Source: Aedes albopictus
Lineage: Eukaryota > Arthropoda > Insecta > Diptera > Culicidae
Direction of reading: 5' to 3'
DNA length: 64,000 bases
Assembly (NCBI RefSeq): GCF_035046485.1
Contig: NC_085137.1
Location: forward strand, 254,532,733-254,596,732
The translations under genes and the position numbers were made by a program. Positions within the stretch are counted from its first letter, which is position 1; each line of letters opens with the position of its first letter. The notes under the pieces are model-generated. The model did not search any database, had not been told where the DNA came from, and saw only the letters and a list, made by a program, of their open reading frames with translations. Positions 30,041-40,200 of this stretch are shown one piece after another.

Positions 30041-31993
30041 TGTAAGGATAGGCTTTCAGCCCTTACCCGCTGTTACCCGGCAGGGCGGCCTAAAGCAGGG
30101 TACCTCCACTAAATTTCGGACTTCGGATAGAATTAAATAGGAAAATGGGTAATAAATAAACTTTGCAATAAAAACTTTAATGCTACTTCTAACCTTTTGC
30201 CCCGTTCTCCCCAAGGCACTGGTCGATGTCACACGTTGGGGCCCTTCGACGAACAGCAGCGGTGGTGATGGTGGTCGCACTCGTTGCTCCACACGGCCTG
30301 TGCGAAGCTTCTTCCTTCTTCTTCTTTCTTGTTCTCTTCACTTTTTCTTCTTTGGGCAAAATGGGCTGCAAAGCAGCCGTCTTTGGCGATTAGCTAGGGG
30401 GAAGAGCAGGCTCCTTTGTCGGATCCCCCCTAGCGACGGTGGTGTATAAACACCAAACTGTCTACTCGCCGTAAACAGTTCCGGCAGAAACCGCAGTTTC
30501 CAACCCAAGAATAGCACGCCCCTTTGTGCTATCTTGCTTCGTCTTCCTTGACAATTAGCTACACGGGCGAGACAAAGCTCTATTGGCTGAGCCCGTGTAG
30601 CGAAGACGCACAGTGGAGCACCTAGTACATCAAAACTGATCAAAATTATTTTGACGCATTTTCACAACCCAAATGCAACCCAAATTAGTAATGAAACGTT
30701 TTTCATAGTTTTCGTATTTTTTTATTTCGTCATTAGGGTGACCAATTTTATGATTGTAAAAATCAAGATTTTTCGAAACTAAAATTTTTCAAAAAATCAC
30801 AACTTTTGAACCAGTTGACCGATTTTAAACTTCTTTTTTTTTGCTTGAAAGCTGTTGAGTTCTAGTTTTCAGCAAAAATACGTTCAGAGGGTCAAATAGT
30901 GTTTTAAGGCAAATAATATTATATAATAATATAATTATCACGATTTTTTCAAAGTGTTGCAACTTTTGAAATCGGAAACATCCGGAAGGTTTTCTTTCTG
31001 CATTTGAAAGAGGAACAATAGTTTTATCATACACTAAACGCAGATTTTCCGGAAACAGCCGGAAAATCAACTTATTTCATTTTGAATGTACGGTAAAGGA
31101 TTCCATCAAATATTTTTTTCAATATTTTCATATATTGTATGTAAATTCAACGTCAATTTGTTTGGGTTTCAAATTAACAGAATAACAACATTAACCTTCT
31201 TTAACAAACTGCATTGTTGAATTGATTACTATCAATTTCATTCACTTTGTACGGTCAAAACTAGCACGCGCTGTGAGTTATATCAAAGAAAACGGCTAAA
31301 CTTCAGCTACACTTAACCTCTTCTGATAAGCGTAAGCAAAACATTTGTACACTGCTTAGCTGTCAAACGATTACACGATAACTACACTTGGCAAAAACAC
31401 AACGGAAAACCCAATTACTTCATTTTGAGTTTTTCCACTTATGATCAGGTTTTGATGTGATTTACTCCAATGTGAGACGGTGGGATTTTGGACACTTTGC
31501 GAACCGCAAATGGCGGTGGTCCTCACCCTAGCACAGCACTTTACACTGCACTTTTCACTGTGCCCGAACCACGGGCCGGCACTTATCGGGTAGAAATGTT
31601 CACTTTTTCACACCCGACGAGACTGGGAACAACCATCCAGCCTATACGGACAACACGAAAACGGCACTAATTAATTGTTCCGGCACGTCTTTCGCGGAGT
31701 TAAAAATGTGGCGTCCGTCGCGATTCGTGGTTCGACACTTTCTCCCGAATCAAAACAAAACAGCCACACACCGCACTCGATTGTTTCTGCTGCTGCTGCT
31801 TCTGCCGATGTGTGCAATGAGGGGGAGATTGGGGTCAAATGACTCACCGATACAATAAGTGCGAGTTTATGTCCCTACATTCTAACTAACTAAATTCAAC
31901 TAAAAATTTATAAAAATAAAACAAACAAATTAAAATGTTGCAAAACACAGTGGTGTTCACAAATTTAGAACAAAATTGTAACCACGGGTTACA
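30041..31993 (-). repeat. 5' LTR of gag-only element (interrupted)
   Basis: Same LTR as 24513-25594, but 871 bp longer because of an insertion at 30609-31474 plus its 5-bp duplication. Ends TGTAA...TTACA. The 4 bases after it are AAAG, matching the other flank. Confidence 0.92.
30609..31474. mobile_element. Transib-like non-autonomous DNA transposon in LTR
   Basis: An 866-bp insert proven by comparison with the intact LTR at 24513. Flanked by the 5-bp duplication AGACG (30604-30608, 31475-31479). Termini are inverted: CACAGTGGAGCACC at the left and CACATTGGAGTAAA at the right, then a shared ACATCAAAAC and TGATCA. A 5-bp GC-type TSD and CACWRTG-like ends are features of the Transib superfamily. 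The interior has no transposase frame (longest 81 codons). Confidence 0.8.
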
Positions 31994-31997
31994 AAAG

Positions 31998-34151
31998 GCA
32001 GGCAACAAACCGTTATGGGCCCAGAATCGGTTCGAACGACGCCAAACCCAGTTGAAACGACCTAATGATGAAATATTTCAGGGACAAATTTCGACACTGA
32101 GAAAAACACGTAAATCTTTTTATACCTTTATTGAGAAAAATAAAAAATCGATAACATCAAAATTTATACACGTATGGCTTACTATATAAATTACTAGTTA
32201 AATATCGCAAAAGGGAGCGCAGTATGTTTGCATACTTTATGGGTACTTTGGCATTCAGCCGCTTTTTTGTTTGTTTTCGCCTCTGAGATGCATGTATGTA
32301 TTCTCACGCCAAGAGATATAAGAGAAAAGCTTCTGCAGGCTGCTCTGCGCGAGTACTATCCGAACAATTTAAAATTTTCCGATTTCACGATTTGGCTTCC
32401 ACTGTATTTGTGTTTTTTTTTTTAGATTTCCTCTAATCACATTGTTTCCGTTTTCAAAAAATCTCCTGAAAGTCTTACATCAAGTTAAGGTCTAATCATC
32501 GATATGTTTTGGGACTCATTTTTTGACAATAGGCTAGTTGAATCAGTTTTTAAATTATTTTAACAACCCCGAAATAGAAACTTCTTTGCATATAAGTCGA
32601 TCGCTTTCAAATATCATTAAGATTATTCGTTCACAGGTCAAATCGTAAGCCTAGCTACTGTCAGTCGCACTGTTTTAACATCCTAGTATAATATGCGTTA
32701 AGTCTCTATGGTTTGCTGCACGTGACTTGATCGTTTGTGTGCTACATTGGTAGAATTGAATGTCGTTTTTATTGGAATATGAACTACTTGAACCGCTGTC
32801 CAATGGGGCAAAAAGGTTGGGAGATGAAAATTATTTCAATTTGCTTGAAGTGAATACAATTGAATGAATTCTTGCTAAATATCGCTATAATCCGATAGAG
32901 AGGATATCATTCTGACACCCTCTTTATAGTATTTGGCAATTCGTGTCAAAAATTCTTCCAATTCCATCCAACCCGAGCAAAGGTATTGAATTTTTTCGCG
33001 TTTTATGCCTTTTTTTATCCCACTGTGCACTGGTTATTTCGGTGATATCACAGACAGACAGACGTAACATATGCGTAACAATGTTCTGTGGAAAGAAAAC
33101 CAAGCAAATTTCTGAATGAATGCTAGACAAAATAACGGAAATATTTATGGGACAACTTCTTGAATTTCTGGAAACAAATCCTAAATATCTTCGTATTATG
33201 ATTGCTTGATAATATTGCAGAGATTCTTAATAGAGCAGGCACCACTGCCGGTACACCAATGATATTAAGATGACGCTTAGTTCTTTGTCCACCTCCCTTG
33301 TAATACTTTAGCTTGCATCGCAGTTTTAGAGCAGAATTTCGTTGTATAACTACCTTAAAACTATTTTAAAACCACGTTGCAACCAATTACTGTGTTACGT
33401 CTATTTCTCTCTGATAGAATAAAATGGCTTGAAAGAGGGATTTAATATGGAACGAGGGTGAGGAATCAGACGAGTTTACAGTTAGATTTAAATTCAATGT
33501 TCAATGTAGCACAACCTTTTCCTATCACAACATTTAAATTCTATGTTCAAAAATAAACCGGCATAGCTAGTTTCTAAATTTTCTATTTTTTTTTACTTTC
33601 AGTAGTCATAAATATTGATAAACGTTAAAAGATAAAAGAGTTCTAATCAGTAGTTACTACTCAGGTGGAAATGCTTGGATTTTCTTCTTAATAAACGCGC
33701 TTCGAGTTGCTACGACGTACTGTCCCCTTCCGTATGTGTGTGTGGGTGTATGTCATAAACTGTAAAAGTAATGGCCACTAATACTGGTACAATTACAAGT
33801 CATGGCGCCCAACCAGGCGTAGGACACGTGTATCGTCCGCTTTAAGCACAGTTGCCATTCCCGAGGAAGGGTTCTATAAACCGCGTGTGAGTGTATCGCT
33901 AGCTCCGCTTAGTACAGATTTCACATCAATATCATTCGATTCGGTTTTAGGCATTTTTTTTTGGTGATCCAGCGTGCCAATGCTTTTGTGCTAGCCGAGC
34001 AGCTATACTGGACTCTGTGGACTGTGGGTGTTTTTTTTTGCGTGTAGTTGAAACGTTGCTGGGTATCCCCTCTAATCTTACCTCCTAGGCGTACGAGGTT
34101 GCAGAAGGAAGGAATCATTCGAAATTCAGTAACAGAAGACGTGTGATATTT
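31998..34151. other. Spacer and 3' flank of choline kinase
   Basis: AT-rich sequence between the LTR element and the choline kinase stop codon. The part next to 34152 must be 3' UTR of that gene, but I could not fix a poly(A) site; minus-strand AATAAA words lie well down, for example near 32768. A decayed relative of the CACAGAC MITE may span 33051-33415. A GT-rich microsatellite lies near 33730. No other gene seen. Confidence 0.5.
33051..33415. mobile_element. Possible decayed CACAGAC-type MITE
   Basis: The left end CACAGACAGACAGACGTAAC resembles the TIR of the elements at 8447 and 10065. The right end read inverted (TAGACGTAACACA) agrees in part. No TSD is visible. Confidence 0.4.
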
Positions 34152-34256
34152 TTACTTTTCCGGATCCGTGACGGGTAGATTTCCGGAATTGTTGATCAGC
34201 TCGGTGTAGAGTTTCTTGCATCGGACGTACTGGTTCAAACGGCAAATCGCGTATTC
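34152..34256 (-). CDS. Choline kinase last exon
   Basis: Acceptor CTTTGAAG, stop TAA 34154-34152. Encodes EYAICRLNQYVRCKKLYTEL and 14 more residues, joining FGYW in phase 0 as in other choline kinases (FGY-xYAxxRF). It is 5.3 kb from the preceding exon because a LINE sits in the intron. It is too short to stand out as a frame by itself. Confidence 0.88.
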   Translation of the reverse strand, partial: EYAICRLNQYVRCKKLYTELINNSGNLPVTDPEK

Positions 34257-37200
34257 CTTCAAAGAAAAAATACATTTAATGTTACATGATAGAACCACGT
34301 CTCGTATGTATGGAAATGAGGATTGATTTAAATTTTGTCACCTTTCTAATAATATTTTAAGTTCTTTGGGCATCAGTGAAAGCACGAATTAACTTTTTTA
34401 ATCGATCAGCCTAGATAGCTGTGTAGTGTCGGTAGCGATTGTCTCAATTGGCTCAATTGGCGCCTGTTCCGATGGTAAGAATCCGCCAACAGGTGACCCC
34501 TAATTCATGGTGTGATGCGGCTTTATGCTTACCGTTCCTAGGAATGAATGGCTAGGGGGGTCTAATAAAAACCTAACCGCTAACGGAGCCTGTGGAGTAC
34601 CAGGGCGCCCTCCACAGTATGTAGCCCTTACTGCGCTAACCGGAGCAATGGTGCAGTGGACCTTGTGTTTCTCCGAACAATCAGCTGCCCTTCTTTAGTC
34701 TCACTTGAGGCTAAATAAGGGCGGGATTATGAAGATGTTGTTAATTAGTTTAAATTTTCACTTATATGGTTTCGCATTATGCGATATTCACAGTGTGTTC
34801 TGTGTATCCTCGCTTTTGGCGTTTTCCAATCGATACCGATTTGGTTTTATTGTTGCTGTTCTTTGTTGTGCTGTTGTTGCGAAGAGTTTAATCTTACCTA
34901 GTTTGGGTAGTGGCTACGGTTAGGATAGCTCAGATCAATCTTCAGCATAAAAGAACAGCAACGATCAATCTTTGCAGACTTATGCAAAATGGTACAGCCC
35001 AAGTGGCCTTGGTACAAGAACCTTACTTTCGTAAGGGAAATTTCTATCTAGGAAACCTTGTGAACCCGGTTTTTGCTACTTTCAGTAAACATGAAATGGC
35101 AAACTCGCGTGTCATGCCTCGAGCCTGTGTGCTTGTCAACAACTCTTCTTCATGGGATTCAATTGGTGTTTTTCGGAAAAATGCCGTTGATACTTCACGA
35201 CCTTCATCATGGAAGCTTTTGAAGAAGCATGCCCTCAACCAAGGATGGGAACACTCACTTGGAAAGAGTTACACTCACTTGCAGTTTTCTCAACTAAGAA
35301 GAGTGCAATCAAGAAATGATGTATGGACGGCTTTTGCCTTGTGGGTTTGTCTAAAAGTTTGCCGAATAGAGTACAGGTCGCACACGCACACTGAAGTCGT
35401 GAAGGAACTGCAAAGGCAACTCTCCACGAGGTGAATGTAAATTACACTCACCTCGTGGAGAGTCGCTTTCACAGCTCTGTCATGCCTTTGGGATTCGTGT
35501 GCGACCCCTACTTCATTCGGCAAAGTTTTAGGCAAAACCACAAGGCAAAAGTCGTCCATACATCGTTTCCTAATTGCTCGCTTCTGAGCTGAGAAAACTG
35601 CAAGTGAGTGTTATTATTTCCAAGTGAGTGTTCCCATCCCTGCCCTCAACGGTCTGTGAAGATCACAAGAGGAACCCCTTGGTGAAACTCTGATCTGGCG
35701 AAACTTAGGAAACAATGTAGAAAGAGTTGGAAGAGACGACGTTTGGCTGGTTCGGAGGCTTTCAGGTCGGCTCGCAAGGCCTACAGGAAAGCTCTCCGAT
35801 CTGCTAAACGATCCGGCTGGAAAAACCTTTATACAAATGTTTCCAGCTTGAGTGAAATCAGTCGGTTAAACAAAATCCTTGCGAAATCTAAGGATTTCCG
35901 GATGAACAAACTTCGTTTGCCAAATGGCGATCTGACTTCCTCTGATGAGGAAGTTCTAGAATGCTTATTCAGCACACACTTCCCTGGATGTGTGGATATT
36001 ACATCTTCGGATGAACCTGATGTCTTTTCTTGTAGTTATGATTCTTTAGCTTTGGCTCGGAGTATTGTAACTATAGAATCGATTGAGTGGGCTCTTAATA
36101 GCTTTGCTCCTTTCAAATCTCCTGGGGCAGATGGGATTTATCTTATTTTGCTTCAGAAGGGATTTGATTATTTCAAACATGTTTTGAAAAAAACTACTTA
36201 TTTGCAGTTTTGCTACAGGGTATATTCCCAAATCCTGGCGGGATATTACTGTAAAGTTTATTCCGAAAGTGGGTCGTGCGTCGTATGAACAAACATAGAG
36301 TTTCAGACCTATCAGGTTGACCTCTTTTCTTCTAAAATACTTAGAACGCATTGTGGATCATCACATCCGTGATGTTCATCTGGCCAACGTGCCTCTTCAT
36401 GTGAACCAACATGCCTACCAATCTGGTAAGTCCACTGTGACTCTTTTACACAAGGTTGTTTACGATATCGAGAAAGCATTCGCTCAAAAGCAATCTTGTT
36501 TGGGTGTTTTCTTAGATATCGAGGATGCCTTTGACAACGTGCCTTTCGATGCCATATTGGAAGCCGCACGGAGTCATGGTATATCTCCAATGATTTCCAA
36601 TTGGATTCACCAAATGCTCAAAAACCGATATCTCTTCTCTACATTGCGTCTAGCAGGGACTAGGAAATTGAGTGTTTGTGGATTAGGCCATCTCCAAAGG
36701 ATGTGCTTAATGGCGAAGTCTGAAGCGTTCTCTTCAACTCCAACGGCAGCGCTAGAAGTTCTCTTTGACGTTGCCCCACTACACATTCATTTCAAACAAG
36801 AAGTCCTTTCTTGCACTTACCGGTTACGGGTACTCGGTCTACTAGAGGAAACTCCTGTGAACCGCACATCAACACACACCTCGTTGTTTCCACTTTTAGT
36901 GAATTGGGACAAAATTGTCCTTGCTCCAAGTGATCTTACAATTGCTTGTAATTTTCCATATAGGACATTTTCCACGAAATTCCCTTCCCGGGAAGAGTGG
37001 ACATCTGGTTATCTGGAAAGAAGTATTTCAGACGGCATCGTATGTTACACTGATGGATCCCTTCGCGAAGGTCGAGCAGGTGCTGGTGTTTATTCTCGTG
37101 AGCTAAGGCTGTATCAGTCTTACTCACTTGGTAGACACCGCACCGTTTTTCAGGCCGAAATCTTTGCTCTTATGTGCGGAGTGCAATCAGCACTTCAGCA

Positions 37201-40200
37201 GCACGTAATGGGCAAAGTATTTAATATACTTCTGTTCAGATAGCCAGGCTGCTATTAAAGCACTTGCTTCGGCCAACTCTAGGTCGAAGGTAGTGATCGC
37301 TTGTCGAACTCAAATCGAGGAGCTGAATTCAGCAAACGCTGTTCACCTTGTATGGGTACCTGGCCATTCTTCCATCGCTGGAAATGAATTGGTTGATGAG
37401 TTAGCTCGCACTGGAGCATCACATGACCCCATTGGCCCTGAGCCAGCTATTCCGATATCGAAGTGTTGGGTAAAGCTTCAGATTCACACCTGGGCTGCTA
37501 CTCAACACAGACAATACTGGAATAGTTTGGAGTCATGTCGTCAAACCAAATTGTATTGTACTGAGCCATTTCCAAGGGTGGCGAAGTATCTTACAAATCG
37601 GTCAAAGCAGAATTGCAGCATTCTGGTCAAAGCATTGACTGGCCACTGCCGACTCAGCTATCACATGGCGAATATTCAGCAAGCTGACTCATTTGCATGT
37701 GATAGCTGTGAATCCGATTATGGAACTTCGTATCATTTGATATGTAACTGTCCAGTTTTTGCGCAACTGCGTTTCCGAATATTCGGTAAACACTTATTAA
37801 GTGAAACTGACTTCAGAAACCTGAATCTTCAGGATATTCTGTTGTTCTTAACACGCTCTGGTAAAGAGCTATAGGCTCACTTTCGCTTTATGCGTTATTA
37901 CAGTGCCCTTTTCAGGGCGCTGTTTGAACCCATTGTGGTACGCTTGTGCGTTAGTACCCTCCTCCAGGGTATTTTTCCTATTTCCCTACCTGATCCTATC
38001 CCCATCCAAATCCTTTTTCCTTCCTTTTCCCTCAGGATGATGATGAAATAGGCTTTTATTTTGGTGATGGCACAAATGTCCCAAATGGAGGACAATGTGT
38101 CTCTGGAGTCGGTCTTCTGATACCTGATACATGATAGAACTACGTCTCGTGTGCATGGAAATGAGGATTGATTTAAATTTTGTCACCTATCTAATAATAT
38201 TTTAAGTTCTTTGGGCATCAGTGAAAGTACGAATTTAGAGCTATTCATACATAAAAAGATTTTATACAACACTGTATCATTAGTATAGCACTCCAAAGAC
38301 AGATATTAACGATGACCCTTAAGCCGAGGATATCGGAAACGATCACTGTAATACGAAACGATCCGCATTATTGTAATGCCCTAGGAACGTAGGTACGTGA
38401 CAGAAAGCCAGAAATGAGCAAAGCCATCTGTTTCACAGCCCTCAAGAATGCCAATTCATCCACTGATGCAGCACTTACAGTGCAACGGTCGCTTGGATCG
38501 GACATCCAGGTTGTCGAGGCCAGTATGTATATTGTATACTACCGTAATTGACAAGATCCTGGATGGTGAACCAATTCGTGGAGCACCATGGCAATAAATA
38601 AAGCATACTTGCTGGTGACGTCGTTTCTTTAGCTCAACGGTGTTCTTAACCCCTTCGCGAGATGCGGGTTGGCTAGGTCTCCGTTAAGGAGAGCAGATGG
38701 AGGAGCTTTGCACGAGTGCCATCGTCGGCAAACAAATTCCCTCCCCGGCTAGTTGGTCGGGTGAAATATTTGGTTAATAAGGTCCTTCAACAAGATGGGC
38801 TCTCTGCTATGGATGGCTGCATAGCAGCTTGACTCCATCATTGACTTTGCGTCCACTTAGTCTAATGTTAGCAAGAACTTCAATCAGGCCCTTATTAGAC
38901 TTCGGAAGTCAATGATGGTGGCCAGGCAGGATCAGGAGAAACTCGTGGCAACTGCGGCAGCGGCAGAACCCACGAAGTCAAAGGTTCCGATGTCTACCCA
39001 GACGGAGGCCTTCGCTTTCGCGGGTAGCCCCAAAAGTGTGGCGAATGCTATTGCTTACGACAGCGCTTCCCAAACTCGATTGCAATCTATGTGAATAAAT
39101 ATTGAATTCCTTGAAGTTTTGAAGCTGCAGAAACAGCGAGCTGCTACCAAAAATGTCGTTTTCCCCAGGAAGTTGCGTCCCCAACAGTGTACGAAAGGAT
39201 CATCCTTAACAAACTGTTGAGACACAGCGAGGATGTAGACTGTAGAGGTCGACCGCAGACACTATCTTGTCAGTTATTAAAGCTGCCGTGGTAGCTCTCC
39301 AACGTAAGAGGCAAATTCGCTACTATGCTGTAATGACCCTGGATTTAAGGAATGATTCTTATAGTGCCAATTGAGCGGCTATTTCCGATGCGCTTCTGCG
39401 ACTTGGGATACCCGGCTATTTGTACAAGTTTCTCGGAAGGTACTTCCGTAATAGATTACTAGTAGTATACAACGTCCATTATGTCCAACGTCTGTTATGA
39501 ATAACGTCAGTATGTCCAATGGGAAGATCACTCACCCAGTATCCAAACTCGATCTCCTGGTACACATTGACAATCGCCCACAGGCTCCAGAACAGGTGCG
39601 ATGCCAGCGTGAAGCACTGCACCTCTCGGCGCACATCCTCAATCTCCAGGGCGTTCGGTTCCTGTCCATCCCCGCAGCCGGCGGCCGTCCTCGCTAGATA
39701 CACTGCAATAAACTTGTCCTTAAGAACGTTAATGAACCGAAAGAAATAAGGCAAACATTAGTCTCCTTCATTGAATGGTTGTTCTAACGTATTTGCGATG
39801 AAAATTTTGGGCTCTAAAACAATTTACACAAATGTTTCACAGCATATCTAAAACGAAAACAAAAACAATTACTTTTGCACTCAGATTATATAATGGCTTA
39901 TTGGCTAGTGTGAACGAATAAAATGAATGGTAGTGACCTAAGGATGACCTAATTCGCTTCCGTTTTATTCTGCGGCCACCTTTGTCTCAGATTCTTGAAG
40001 TCAAGCTCAAGTGAATCGACGCAAGCGGTCTCAGGTCACATCAACAACACATTGATCGACGAGACAAACCTCGCATCTCGGCAGACACGGCAAGGGAGGG
40101 AGAGACACCTTCGGAGCTCTCGGACGAATTGCGCAGTTTCAGTGATTTGTGTGTGTGACCTAAGTGATCTGCATTGTAAAAGGCATCATAGTGAAGATCA

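Larger units (their letters stand above)
24513..31993 (-). mobile_element. Non-autonomous Ty3/gypsy-like LTR retrotransposon (gag only)
   Basis: A complete element on the minus strand: 5' LTR 31993-30041, primer binding site 30038-30021, leader, gag 29507-27357, 1.76 kb of non-coding DNA and 3' LTR 25594-24513. A 4-bp target duplication AAAG lies at 24509-24512 and 31994-31997. The LTRs (1082 bp without the insert) begin TGTAA and end TTACA and look identical outside the insertion, so integration was recent. No protease, reverse transcriptase or integrase frame exists between gag and the 3' LTR, so mobility would need another element's enzymes. The purine tract before the 3' LTR (GGTGTGGGCGAGA, minus strand) is imperfect. 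Confidence 0.9.
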
